Shown: positions 44,035-53,177 of the stretch, piece by piece | Layout of the letters: each line of letters opens with the position of its first letter | Position numbering within the stretch: position 1 is the first letter of the stretch | Source of the DNA: Bacillota bacterium | GTDB lineage: Bacteria; Bacillota; Clostridia; Lachnospirales; Lachnospiraceae | Direction: 5' to 3' | Assembly (NCBI GenBank): GCA_023393095.1 | Contig: JAEWMT010000002.1 | Span: forward strand, 1-64,000 | DNA length: 64,000 nucleotides | Position numbers and translations under genes: made by a program | Notes under the pieces: generated by a model | What the model saw: the letters and a program-made list of their open reading frames with translations, nothing else | The model's database searches: none | What the model was told of the DNA's origin: nothing

Positions 44035-45393
44035 TTAAAGCATTTCCCTTACATATTCCTTAAAAAGGTTACCACGCTGCTCATAATTATCAAACATCCC
44101 CCAGCTTGCACAGGCCGGCGAAAGAAGTACCACATCTCCGGGTACAGCCTCTTTTGAACTGACACTGACTGCTTCTTTTAGACTATCCGTCATAATGATA
44201 TTTGTAAAGCCGTGTCGTCTTGCTGTTTCTGCAAATTGCTCCTTTGTTTGACCAAGAAGGACAAGACATTTCACTTTACCCTCAAAGGCTTCAATCAACT
44301 CATCAAAGGGTAACTTCTTATCATATCCCCCTCCGATTAATATGGTAGGACACCTCATTGCCTGAACTGCCCTTATGGAAGCATCGGGATTCGTTCCCTT
44401 AGAGTCGTTATAATATGTAACTCCGTTAATTGTCTCCACAAATTCTATTCTATGTTCAACTGCTTTAAATTTCAGCAGTGTTTTACGGATATATTCCATC
44501 GGAATTCCCATTGCGACAGCAATGCCGACGGCTGCCATAACATTTTCATAATTATGCTTACCAAGAATACGCAGCTCGTTAATATTACATACCATCTGTC
44601 TATTGCCATTCTCCGAGTACACGATTTCTTCTCCATCCAGATACATACCATCGTTCAGTTTACGGCTGCTACTAAAAAACAGAATTCTTGTTCCAAGGCG
44701 GTCTGCCATAGCTCTTAATATTTCATCTTCGTAATTTAAGATGCACAGCTCGGACTTCGTCTGATTCCTTGTGATTCGTTCTTTCATCGCTATGTAGTTA
44801 TCCATTGTATAATGCCGATCCAGGTGATCCGGAGTAATATTTAAAATAACACTGACATCCGGTTTAAATTCATGAATTGTCTCAAGCTGAAAACTGCTGA
44901 GCTCAATTACAGTAACCGCCTTATCCGTAGTGTCTAAAGCAGCATCGGAATAAGCTTTTCCGATATTTCCGACCACATAGACTTCCTCAAAATAGGATTT
45001 CATGATTTCCCCTACTAGAGTAGTGGTAGTTGTTTTACCGTTCGTTCCTGTAATACCGATAATTTTACCTTTTGTAAAGCTGTATGCCAGTTCAATCTCT
45101 CCCCATACAGGAATATGATTGGCCTTTATTTTCAAAATATCTGGGTGATCTGCAGCAATTCCGGGACTTAGAATAAGTAAATCAATGGTAGGAATGATAT
45201 CCTCCGAAAGAATTCCGGTGATTAATTCAAATTGATGCTCCACATCAAGTCTTTCTTTAAAATCCTCATCCTTCAGATTGGTATTGCGATCAAACATCAG
45301 AACGTTTGCTCCGAGTTTTTGCAGCATATTTGCTGCGGAGATTCCGCTTCTGGCTGCTCCGTATACCATTACCCTCTTATTTTCGAACTGCAT
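44035..45393 (-). CDS. murD: UDP-N-acetylmuramoylalanine-D-glutamate ligase MurD
   Basis: MurD adds D-glutamate to the peptidoglycan precursor. The 452-residue protein has an N-terminal Rossmann-like domain, the ATP motif GITGTNGKTTTTTLVGEI, DSKGTNPDAS, and a C-terminal domain with VLLSPACASWGMFDNYEQRG. GGAGGGAGAGT precedes the ATG at 45393; a TTG seven codons upstream lies within a leader element and is unlikely to be used. It follows mraY by about 120 bp. Confidence 0.96.
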   Translation of the reverse strand: MQFENKRVMVYGAARSGISAANMLQKLGANVLMFDRNTNLKDEDFKERLDVEHQFELITGILSEDIIPTIDLLILSPGIAADHPDILKIKANHIPVWGEIELAYSFTKGKIIGITGTNGKTTTTTLVGEIMKSYFEEVYVVGNIGKAYSDAALDTTDKAVTVIELSSFQLETIHEFKPDVSVILNITPDHLDRHYTMDNYIAMKERITRNQTKSELCILNYEDEILRAMADRLGTRILFFSSSRKLNDGMYLDGEEIVYSENGNRQMVCNINELRILGKHNYENVMAAVGIAVAMGIPMEYIRKTLLKFKAVEHRIEFVETINGVTYYNDSKGTNPDASIRAVQAMRCPTILIGGGYDKKLPFDELIEAFEGKVKCLVLLGQTKEQFAETARRHGFTNIIMTDSLKEAVSVSSKEAVPGDVVLLSPACASWGMFDNYEQRGNLFKEYVREML

Positions 45394-45402
45394 ACTCTCC
45401 CT

Positions 45403-45437
45403 CCATTCTGCCAAAATACCGCAACTTTGGCATCAGC
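45403..45437 (-). repeat. Dispersed pre-RBS leader element, copy 4 (before murD)
   Basis: In the direction of murD this reads GCTGATGCCAAAGTT, GCGGTATTTTGG, then CAGAATGG, running into GGAGG. It is one base shorter than the other three copies and more diverged, but extends upstream in common with the ymxH copy (AATTTGTGCT). It lies in the mraY-murD gap. Confidence 0.75.
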
Positions 45438-45516
45438 ACAAATTGCAAAGTGGATTATCTTTGCCCCTCACTTTAACCTTTATAGCAAACTCATTCTGTA
45501 CTTTTGTTGGTCGAAA

Positions 45517-46485
45517 CTAGCTGATACCCATAAAAGCTATCAGACATAATATGGTTGTTACAATGGAAAATACTGCAACAACTTTAGTTTCTACCCATCC
45601 CATCAATTCAAAATGATGGTGAATCGGAGCCATTTTAAATAAACGTTTGCCTCCTGTAAGCTTAAAGTAACTTACCTGAAGTATAACCGACAAAACCTCT
45701 ACCAAATATATTAATGCAACAATTAATATAAATAGCGGCATCTGCAGCATATAAGCCGTTGCTGCAACAAATCCGCCTAGTGCCAGTGAACCTGTATCCC
45801 CCATGAAAACCTTAGCAGGATATACATTAAATAGCAAGAAGGCAAGCAAACTTCCGGCAACTGCACCGGTAATCGGTGAAATATCGCTTTTTATTCCAAT
45901 TGCCACTACGGTAAAGAAGGTTGCGATCAGCACTGTTACGCTTGATTCCAAGCCATCTAAGCCATCTGTGAAATTAGAACCGTTCACGGTACCCAGTACT
46001 ACAATAAAAAAGAAAGGTACAAACAAAAAGGAAGCGTCCAGATAATGTCCTCCTGAAAAAGGTATTAACATTTTCGTGCCTATATTGGTAAAATTCACTA
46101 GGTAATAACCAAGAATTGCTGTAACTAGAATTTGACCTAATAGCTTTTGCCATACTTTCAAACCTAAATTTCGTTTCATGACTACCTTTAAGTAATCATC
46201 CATAAAGCCGATGATACCAAATCCCACGGTTGAAAACAGGATTGGAATAATCCCCTTATAATCCTTTATATAGAGCAAGGAGGTAATTGCTATACTTAAG
46301 ACTATAACAATACCACCCATTGTCGGTGTGCCGGATTTTTTCTGATGTGATTGGGGACCCTCTTCGCGAATATACTGACCGAATTTTAACTTTTTTAAAA
46401 ACGGTATTAAAAGTGGGCAAAGTATCGCACAAACCCCAAATGATATAATGACAGGTAAAACAACTCTAAAATCCGTAAAATTCAT
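45517..46485 (-). CDS. mraY: Phospho-N-acetylmuramoyl-pentapeptide transferase MraY
   Basis: MraY makes lipid I at the membrane. The 322-residue protein has about ten helices and the motifs GTPTMGGIVIV, NGSNFTDGLDGLES, MGDTGSLALGG and APIHHHFE, all typical. AAAGGAGG precedes the ATG. Length is normal. Confidence 0.97.
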   Translation of the reverse strand: MNFTDFRVVLPVIISFGVCAILCPLLIPFLKKLKFGQYIREEGPQSHQKKSGTPTMGGIVIVLSIAITSLLYIKDYKGIIPILFSTVGFGIIGFMDDYLKVVMKRNLGLKVWQKLLGQILVTAILGYYLVNFTNIGTKMLIPFSGGHYLDASFLFVPFFFIVVLGTVNGSNFTDGLDGLESSVTVLIATFFTVVAIGIKSDISPITGAVAGSLLAFLLFNVYPAKVFMGDTGSLALGGFVAATAYMLQMPLFILIVALIYLVEVLSVILQVSYFKLTGGKRLFKMAPIHHHFELMGWVETKVVAVFSIVTTILCLIAFMGIS

Positions 46486-46643
46486 GATATCCTCCTTTGC
46501 GTGCTTTTACACGTTCTCGGCTTATTTCTTATGTAATACTAATAATTTGAATTGGGTCTAAAGCTTATGTTGTACTAGTATTATTAACGGGTATAACGTA
46601 CTCATTCAACAGAATTTAAATATCTGAAAGTTATACCTTGGTT

Positions 46644-46672
46644 ATTATACTTTATTACTTTTAAAAAAACAA
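46644..46672 (-). promoter_or_regulatory. Candidate mraY promoter
   Basis: TTGTTT (46667-46672), 17 bp, and a perfect TATAAT (46644-46649) lie 159 bp before mraY in the 275-bp spoVD-mraY gap. This suggests mraY-murD-ftsW can be transcribed separately from the mraZ-spoVD genes. Confidence 0.65.
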
Positions 46673-46746
46673 TATATGAGTATGGAATCATTTTCTCAGA
46701 TTTAACCCCAAAAAACAATTATCCTCTTAATCCGACTAATCACTGC

Positions 46747-46793
46747 AATAAAGTATCAGGTTACTCTCCATAATAAAGTATCAGATTACTCTT
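46747..46793. repeat. 24-bp tandem duplication over the spoVD stop
   Basis: AATAAAGTATCAG followed by TTACTCT-type sequence occurs twice in a row with a 24-bp period (about 46747 and 46771). The inner copy encodes the last residues of spoVD and the outer copy lies just past the stop. Confidence 0.65.
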
Positions 46794-48713
46794 CTTATCT
46801 ACCTTTTCTCCGGATAGTGGAAATTGCTCCTTGACTATATCACCCTCTCCATCCGGATATACTTTTCCAAATTCACAGCTTTTTAACATTTCGTTTACTT
46901 CCTTCTTCGTCTTTCCTATAAAATCAGGCACTGTAAAAGAACCAATATTGTAATCTTTTATCTCTTTTTCCGTATATTTCTCTTCAATACCCAAATAGGG
47001 AAGAATATTATCAAATAGTTCCGATATTATTGGAGCAGCTATCGTTCCTCCATAGTAAATACCGGTTGGCTCATCAATCAGTACCAGTGCGATAACCTGA
47101 GGATTATCTGCCGGTGCAAATCCGATAAAGGAAGAAATGTATTTATTACTGCTTCTTGGAAGTTTTTCGGAAGTAGCTGTTTTTCCTCCGATACGAAAGC
47201 CCGGAATGTATGCTCTCTTACCTGTACCCTCTGATACAACTGCTTCAAGAAGCTGTTTCATGGTCTCTGAAGTTTGCTTGGAAACTGCGTTTTTGGTTGT
47301 AGGATATTCCAGGGTTTTTCTCCAGGTTCCATCCGCCGAACGAATCTCCTTACCAAAGTGGGGCGTTATCAGTGTGCCACCATTAATTACTGCGCTTGTG
47401 GCGGTTAACAACTGAAGGGGTGTTATCTGAAAGGACTGCCCAAAGGACATGGTTGCAAGTTCTACAGCTTTGATATTCTCCTTCTTATGCATAATCGAAT
47501 TTGCCTCTCCGGGAAGGTCTATTCCAGTTTTTTTAAAGAGTCCAAGCTGGTTATAGTAATGATACATTCGATCAACACCAACCCTGGCCCCGATTTCCAT
47601 AAATACAGGGTTACAGGAATTTTTAATACCATCTACAAAGGTTTCACTTCCATGCCCACCAGCTTTATGGCACCGGATTGTACGATCCTCGACCTTTTTA
47701 TAACCGGGGCAGTAAAAGCTATCATTCAGTTTTACTACACCCTCTTCGAGAGCTGCTGTTGCAGTCACAATTTTAAAGGTTGATCCCGGTTCATAGGTAT
47801 CACTGATACAGGCATTCCTCCACATTCCATTCAACAGTTCATTCAATTTATTTGCACTTAAGGTTTCTGTGGAATAATCATCTGCTATTTCATTAATCAA
47901 TTTATATGGATTGTTCAGGTCAAATTCAGGTACATTGACCATCGCATATAATTCTCCATTTTGGGGATTCATAACAATTAACTTTACATTATTTGCATTC
48001 TTTGCTTCTTTAATCTTTAATGCAGCCTGTTCTGCATACTGCTGTATATTGACGTTAAGGCTCAGATAAAGATCATTACCGGGAATAGGCTCAACTCTGT
48101 CTTCAGCAGCATTTTTAATCTCTTCCCCATATGCGGTTGTAAGAGTAAGGATTGTTCCGTCAGTTCCTTTTAAATATTTCTCATATTGTACTTCCAGCCC
48201 TATGATTCCTTGGTTGTCACTTCCGGTAAACCCAATGACCTTTGAGGCCAATGTTGAATATGGATAGAACCGCTTATAATCTTCATCCACCATTACTCCA
48301 TCAAGATCATATTCCCTGATTTTATCAGCAATTTCTTTATCTACATTAGATTTAATTCTCTCGATCGAGGATACTTTCTCTACTCTTTTTCTAACCTTCT
48401 CCTCGCTGAGTCCTAATTGATCCGATAAGACCGATATCACTCTCTTTGGATCCGTTATCTGCGCATGTATTACCGAGATGGTGCATACCGGCTTATTTGT
48501 TGCTATTTCTATGCCATTTGCATCATAAATACTTCCGCGTTCTGCTTTAATCGCTCGTTCTCTTTCATGAAGTGCCTCAGCCCTAACAGCATAGTCTTCT
48601 GATTTAAATATCATTAAGTAGCCCAGCCGGCCTAGTAAACCAATGCAAATCATTACAACAACAACAAATACTATCAAAATATTTCTTTTATTATATGTCC
48701 TATTTCTGGCCAT
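46761..48713 (-). CDS. spoVD: Penicillin-binding protein SpoVD (PBP with PASTA domain)
   Basis: This is a class B PBP related to the spore-cortex transpeptidase SpoVD. The 650-residue protein has an N-terminal membrane helix, a dimerisation region, and a transpeptidase domain with the SxxK motif in PGSTFKIVTA and SCN. The third motif reads GGKTATSEKL, that is KTA rather than the usual KTG. One C-terminal PASTA domain follows (VPDFIGKTKKEVNEMLKSC). The start ATG has only a weak ribosome site. It follows ftsI. Confidence 0.9.
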   Translation of the reverse strand: MARNRTYNKRNILIVFVVVVMICIGLLGRLGYLMIFKSEDYAVRAEALHERERAIKAERGSIYDANGIEIATNKPVCTISVIHAQITDPKRVISVLSDQLGLSEEKVRKRVEKVSSIERIKSNVDKEIADKIREYDLDGVMVDEDYKRFYPYSTLASKVIGFTGSDNQGIIGLEVQYEKYLKGTDGTILTLTTAYGEEIKNAAEDRVEPIPGNDLYLSLNVNIQQYAEQAALKIKEAKNANNVKLIVMNPQNGELYAMVNVPEFDLNNPYKLINEIADDYSTETLSANKLNELLNGMWRNACISDTYEPGSTFKIVTATAALEEGVVKLNDSFYCPGYKKVEDRTIRCHKAGGHGSETFVDGIKNSCNPVFMEIGARVGVDRMYHYYNQLGLFKKTGIDLPGEANSIMHKKENIKAVELATMSFGQSFQITPLQLLTATSAVINGGTLITPHFGKEIRSADGTWRKTLEYPTTKNAVSKQTSETMKQLLEAVVSEGTGKRAYIPGFRIGGKTATSEKLPRSSNKYISSFIGFAPADNPQVIALVLIDEPTGIYYGGTIAAPIISELFDNILPYLGIEEKYTEKEIKDYNIGSFTVPDFIGKTKKEVNEMLKSCEFGKVYPDGEGDIVKEQFPLSGEKVDKKSNLILYYGE

Positions 48714-48829
48714 TCAACCATAACCTTGCATATCTTATCGTTTCATTTTATTACATATATTACGGCTTTATTCATGATTACTCGATTACGGCAGGATTTA
48801 AACTTATTTTAGTATGTTTAGAAAAAAGG

Positions 48830-50740
48830 TTACTCTTCTGTTTGTTTTGTGGTTTCGGTTCCAGAAGCCGTCTGGTTATTTTCCTTGGATTTATTATTTT
48901 TATCATCTGAAGAAGCCTTTGGTGTTGGAGTCGGTGATATCAGATAATCAATATCCCCATCCGGATAAATTCCTAACACCGGTAATATCTCATTTAATAC
49001 CTTACTTGCAAATTCAGTAGCGAGTCCACTGGTCTGTTTTCCTGGAACTTTTGCTTCATCGATCGCAACATAGAACACTATTTTCGGATTGATCGCCGGT
49101 GAACTTCCTAGGAAGGATACAACGCGGGCCTTGGTCCCACGCTTTTTCTCAGCCGTACCAGTTTTTCCACCGATAGAATAGCCCGTAACCTCTGCCCCAG
49201 TTGCTGTACTTCCTGCTACCGCTACCGTTTTATATAGGTACTCCTGAAGTAATTTTGAGGTTTTTTCTGAAATAGTCTTTCTGACCAGAATTTTATCTAT
49301 TTCCTTAACCGTTGCTCCATTATCATTTACAATTTTCTTCATAACATGGGGTTGATAATAATTCCCACCATTTATAATGGAACAGTAAGCTGCTGCCATC
49401 TGAATCATTGTTACACTCGTAGACTGACCAAAGCTGCTAGTTGCAAGTCCTTGCTCTCCTAGTTGATCCAGAGATAAAATCAAACCTGCTTCTTCCCCCG
49501 GTAAATCAATTCCAGTCTTCTGCCCTATACCAAAATGCTGTTCATATTCATAGAATAACTGCTTACCTTCATGCTTAGCAATCTGCATCATGGTATCATT
49601 ACAAGACTTCATAATTGCTTCACCCAGTGTAATATTCTTATGTATATGGGAACACCTAATGAATCTGTTACCCCTTTTCTCTCCGCCATCACAGATAAAA
49701 GTGCTTTTATCCGTAACTAATCCTTCTTCCAATGCAGATGCTACTGTAATTGGTTTAAAGGTAGAGCCTGGTTCAAAATTTGAACTAATGATATCATTTT
49801 TCCAAATCGTCTGCAAAGTCGTTGCTACCTTTTTCTTTGACATGCTCTTAATCTGTTCTTCCGAATAGAGACCCGTCAGACTAAATGGATTATTCAGATC
49901 ATATTCCTTATTCGATGCCATGGCGATGATACTGCCATCATTCGGATTCATAACCAGAATCTGTATGCCCTTACTTCCGGTTTCATTATTAAATTCAATG
50001 ATTTTTTTCTGAATGATTCGCTGAATATCTGCATTGATTGTAGTTACAATGGTATTACCGTTAACTGCTTCCTTAACCGTGTGATCGATATCAAGCTTTG
50101 AATCATAATAGCCATATTCGCGTCCGTTTGTTCCATTCAACTCTTCATTATAGTATTCTTCAATTCCATAAAACCCTTTATTATCGGCATTGGAAAATCC
50201 GATAACGTCAGGTGCCAGTGTTTTATATGGATATGTTCTTACATATTCTTCTTCAAACCAGATACCATCTATTTTACTATTTTTTTTCTCATCCTTTTTA
50301 AAGGCTTGAACTACATTATATTTTAAATTTTTCGCCAAAACAACATACTGGCTGTTGGGTTTATCCTTCAAGATTTTATTAATCTCATCGGATTTAATTT
50401 TAAAATCCTTTTTCAGAGCATCAATGGTTGGTTCTATGCATTCTTTATTTTCGCGTAACCGTTTTGGATCAAGAATCAGTCGGTACTGCAGTTCACTATG
50501 TGCAAGTACGGTACCGTTGACATCCAGAATATCACCCCTTTTAAAGGGTAATACAGAACTCATATACGTCTGACTTGATAAAACTTTCTTGCCATATCGA
50601 TTACCGTCTACCTGCTGAATGTATATTAACTTTCCCATCAATACGAGTAGAACCAGAGTAATAACACAAAATACAAGCAATAATTTTGCTTGCATCCGTG
50701 ACGTAAATTTTTTAATTATTCTATCCGTTACTTTTTCCAT
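48830..50740 (-). CDS. ftsI: Class B penicillin-binding protein FtsI/PBP2
   Basis: FtsI-type transpeptidases cross-link septal peptidoglycan. The 636-residue protein has one N-terminal membrane helix (LLLVFCVITLVLLVLMGKLIY), and catalytic motifs PGSTFKPITV, SCND and GGKTGTAEKK. Its C-terminal tail is Pro/Thr/Lys/Asn-rich and disordered (SPTPTPKASSDDKNN) without a PASTA domain. GGGAG six bases before the ATG at 50740 sets the start; a longer reading crosses a leader element. It follows ftsL. Confidence 0.93.
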   Translation of the reverse strand: MEKVTDRIIKKFTSRMQAKLLLVFCVITLVLLVLMGKLIYIQQVDGNRYGKKVLSSQTYMSSVLPFKRGDILDVNGTVLAHSELQYRLILDPKRLRENKECIEPTIDALKKDFKIKSDEINKILKDKPNSQYVVLAKNLKYNVVQAFKKDEKKNSKIDGIWFEEEYVRTYPYKTLAPDVIGFSNADNKGFYGIEEYYNEELNGTNGREYGYYDSKLDIDHTVKEAVNGNTIVTTINADIQRIIQKKIIEFNNETGSKGIQILVMNPNDGSIIAMASNKEYDLNNPFSLTGLYSEEQIKSMSKKKVATTLQTIWKNDIISSNFEPGSTFKPITVASALEEGLVTDKSTFICDGGEKRGNRFIRCSHIHKNITLGEAIMKSCNDTMMQIAKHEGKQLFYEYEQHFGIGQKTGIDLPGEEAGLILSLDQLGEQGLATSSFGQSTSVTMIQMAAAYCSIINGGNYYQPHVMKKIVNDNGATVKEIDKILVRKTISEKTSKLLQEYLYKTVAVAGSTATGAEVTGYSIGGKTGTAEKKRGTKARVVSFLGSSPAINPKIVFYVAIDEAKVPGKQTSGLATEFASKVLNEILPVLGIYPDGDIDYLISPTPTPKASSDDKNNKSKENNQTASGTETTKQTEE

Positions 50741-50749
50741 TGTAATCTC

Positions 50750-50785
50750 CCATGTTGCCGGAACACCGTTAATTTGAGCGTCAGC
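50750..50785 (-). repeat. Dispersed pre-RBS leader element, copy 3 (before ftsI)
   Basis: In the direction of ftsI this reads GCTGACGCTCAAATT, AACGGTGTTCCGG, then CAACATGG, abutting the GGGAG ribosome site. It matches the ymxH copy at about 29 of 36 positions. Confidence 0.8.
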
Positions 50786-50869
50786 AATATATTTACAAGG
50801 TAAATTGATTTTCAATTCACTTTTTAAAAAACCATAATTTTTCGCACTACCCTGACCTCTTCATTCGTT

Positions 50870-51352
50870 CTATTGCTTTGGTATAGCTTCATATTGTCTG
50901 ACATAATCATCATCGCTGCTTTTATAAGTAATTACTTTATTATCATTCGGATATACCATTCCGAATTTCTCAACTGCCGTATAATAGATATGTTCAAGAT
51001 CATATTCCTTATTTAGCAATTCGGATTTGGCATCATTGTTCTTTTTTAATGTAATTAGTTCCTGTTGTCCTGCCTTAATTTTATTATTCATATGGTTAAT
51101 ATCGGATTGGACTTTCACATAATCAATGCACACAAATACAGTCGCGAAAATTGCTACCGCTAGAACAAAAAAAGATGCCATATTAATTCCTGATAAGGTT
51201 TTTGTCTTTCTGTGATCCTGTCTGCGAGGAGACGCCACTTCATATTGTTCTTCTCTTCTCTCAGGAACAGCATTTAATTTACGGACGGTATTACCCTCCA
51301 TATAGCTTGTCCTAGTATAGTCATGACGATATGCTCTTTTATTTGCGTCCAT
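50870..51352 (-). CDS. ftsL: Cell division protein FtsL-like
   Basis: This 160-residue bitopic protein has a charged N-terminal cytoplasmic part (about 1-55), one membrane helix (MASFFVLAVAIFATVFVCIDYV) and a short extracytoplasmic coiled coil (INHMNNKIKAGQQELITLKK). Length, topology and its place between rsmH and ftsI fit FtsL, whose sequence is poorly conserved. GGGAGAG lies about 12 bases upstream. Confidence 0.85.
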   Translation of the reverse strand: MDANKRAYRHDYTRTSYMEGNTVRKLNAVPERREEQYEVASPRRQDHRKTKTLSGINMASFFVLAVAIFATVFVCIDYVKVQSDINHMNNKIKAGQQELITLKKNNDAKSELLNKEYDLEHIYYTAVEKFGMVYPNDNKVITYKSSDDDYVRQYEAIPKQ

Positions 51353-51489
51353 GCTACTATCACTCTCCCAGTTGTTATATCTACTTTATTTATTCGTTAT
51401 ATTTATTCTTTCCTTATTTGTAAGTCATCAATAAGGTAAATCAATAAATATATCTTCATATACATATAGATGATGAAGAAATTTAGTTC

Positions 51490-52431
51490 TTATTGTTCGA
51501 ACGTTTTCTCAAATACTCTGAGTTTGGCACTCTTTGATCTTTTATTGAATTCCAATTCTTCGTTTGATGGAAGAATGGGTTTTCTGGAAATCACCCTTCC
51601 GGTCGGTTTTTTTCCACAGATACAGACAGGGAAATCATGTGGACAAATACAGGGATTTTCATTGTTTTTAAAACAAGTTTTCACAATCCTATCTTCAAGG
51701 GAATGAAAGGTTATAATACACAATCTTCCACCGGGTGTAAGTAGCTCAATCATATCCTGTAAGGTATTTTTTAGAACCTCCAGTTCTTTGTTAAGTTCAA
51801 TTCTGATCGCCTGAAATGTTCTTTTGGAAGGATGACCGGTGCTTATCCGAAGCTTCATCGGTATGGCTGCTTTGATTGCTTCGTTCAATTCAAAGGTCGT
51901 CTCTATCGATTTTTCTTCTCTCATCCTTACAATGTGTTTCGCTATATTCTTTGCAAACTTATCTTCACCGTAGTCTCTTATGATATGATAGAGTTCCATC
52001 TCACTGTACTGATTCACAATGTCCTTCGCAGTCATGTTATTTCTTGTGTCCATACGCATATCAAGCGGTGCATCTTCCCTATAAGAAAAACCTCTTTCCG
52101 GTGTGTCCAGCTGATAGGAGGATACCCCAAGGTCTAAAAGAATTCCGTCAACCTTAGTAATGGACAGCTCCTCTAACACTTGCCTTATATTACAATAGTT
52201 ATTTCTTACAATAATTACTTTATCTTTAAATTCTATCAGCCGTTCCTTTGCTGCTTTGATTGCTGCTTCATCCTGATCAATTCCGATTAATTTTCCACTA
52301 GTTAAGCATCTTGCTATCTGAGAGGAATGTCCTGCTCCTCCTAATGTACCATCAACATAGATGCCCTCGGGCTTTATGTTCAAATTATCTATTGTTTCTT
52401 CTAATAATACCGATTTGTGTTCAAATGCCAT
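51490..52431 (-). CDS. rsmH: 16S rRNA (cytosine-1402-N4)-methyltransferase RsmH (MraW)
   Basis: RsmH methylates C1402 of 16S rRNA. The 313-residue protein has the SAM motif YVDGTLGGAGHSSQIA, DGILLDLGVSSYQLDTPERGFSY, and ICIITFHSLEDRIVK, all diagnostic. It follows mraZ by nine bases with a TAGGAGG site. Confidence 0.97.
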   Translation of the reverse strand: MAFEHKSVLLEETIDNLNIKPEGIYVDGTLGGAGHSSQIARCLTSGKLIGIDQDEAAIKAAKERLIEFKDKVIIVRNNYCNIRQVLEELSITKVDGILLDLGVSSYQLDTPERGFSYREDAPLDMRMDTRNNMTAKDIVNQYSEMELYHIIRDYGEDKFAKNIAKHIVRMREEKSIETTFELNEAIKAAIPMKLRISTGHPSKRTFQAIRIELNKELEVLKNTLQDMIELLTPGGRLCIITFHSLEDRIVKTCFKNNENPCICPHDFPVCICGKKPTGRVISRKPILPSNEELEFNKRSKSAKLRVFEKTFEQ

Positions 52432-52440
52432 GACACCCTC

Positions 52441-52869
52441 CTAAAAACTAATTCCAAACTGCGTCATATGTTCAGCGATGGCATCTACGTTATCATAGTC
52501 GTTATTGCTCTCCCAGCGCTCTTTGCTCCATATTTCAATCTTGTTAAGTACGCCAACAAAAACAATATCTTTCTCCAAGCCTGCGCATTCTCTAAGAACA
52601 GCCGGTATTAATATTCTTCCCTGCTTGTCCGCCTCACATGCAGCCGCTTTACCAAAAAACATACGCTGCAGCTGTCTTGCTTCTTTTGTACCAGGCAATT
52701 TTCTTATTTCAGCGGAGAAGACCTCCCATTCGTTCTGAGGGTAAACAAATAGACACCCGTCCAAACCTACGGTAACAACAAATTTATCACCTAAGTCTTC
52801 TCGAAATCTAGACGGTATGATTATTCTTCCTTTTGCATCTATGGAATGTTCAAACTCACCCATGAACAT
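52441..52869 (-). CDS. mraZ: Transcriptional regulator MraZ
   Basis: MraZ is the AbrB-like regulator at the head of the division cluster. The 142-residue protein starts MFMGEFEHSIDAKGRIIIPSR and contains two SpoVT/AbrB-type swapped repeats (KQGRILIPAVLRECAGLEKD is the second). GAGGG precedes the ATG. Four CCACTT boxes upstream suggest self-control of the operon. Confidence 0.97.
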   Translation of the reverse strand: MFMGEFEHSIDAKGRIIIPSRFREDLGDKFVVTVGLDGCLFVYPQNEWEVFSAEIRKLPGTKEARQLQRMFFGKAAACEADKQGRILIPAVLRECAGLEKDIVFVGVLNKIEIWSKERWESNNDYDNVDAIAEHMTQFGISF

Positions 52870-52922
52870 TTGGCAGCACCCTCTTTATCCTGCGCTTTGT
52901 GGCTAAACAATATAAGCTTATC

Positions 52923-52970
52923 CCACTTTTGTGGAATTTCACTCCACTTTCCACCACTTTGCTCCACTTA
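52923..52970 (-). promoter_or_regulatory. MraZ-box array upstream of mraZ
   Basis: AAGTGG repeats (plus strand CCACTT) begin at 52923, 52944, 52954 and 52964, that is with 10-bp helical spacing and one degenerate register at 52934. The repeat type (GTGG/GTGK direct repeats upstream of mraZ) agrees with known MraZ operators in Firmicutes and Mollicutes. It lies between the promoter and the gene, so MraZ binding would block elongation or initiation. Confidence 0.85.
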
Positions 52971-52977
52971 TAGGTTT

Positions 52978-53006
52978 ATTTTATATTAATTTTGGGAATT
53001 AATCAA
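52978..53006 (-). promoter_or_regulatory. Promoter of the mraZ operon
   Basis: TTGATT (53001-53006), 17 bp and TAAAAT (52978-52983) precede the MraZ-box array and mraZ. The predicted leader is about 100 bases. Confidence 0.7.
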
Positions 53007-53020
53007 GTATGAATTCCATA

Positions 53021-53062
53021 AAAAAAACTCCAGAAACCCTTATATTAGTAGGGTTTTGGAGT
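53021..53062 (-). terminator. Second terminator downstream of lgt
   Basis: ACTCC-A-AAACCC (53027-53039, one bulged G) pairs with GGGTTTTGGAGT (53051-53062), with an 11-base loop and a T-run on the minus strand. Together with the hairpin at 53138-53170 it insulates the mraZ promoter from lgt. Confidence 0.8.
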
Positions 53063-53132
53063 GTTTTCGATAAACAAGCACAATATATAGTATATTTTCA
53101 AGAATTCGAACATAATATGTCAATATATAGTC

Positions 53133-53170
53133 AAAAAGCAGGAAGCTGGGAAATTAGTCCCTCTTCCTGC
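53133..53170 (-). terminator. First terminator downstream of lgt
   Basis: GCAGGAAG (53138-53145) pairs with CTTCCTGC (53163-53170) with an inner GGGA/TCCC pair, and five T residues follow on the minus strand. It lies right after the lgt stop. Confidence 0.85.
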
Positions 53171-53177
53171 CTAATAT

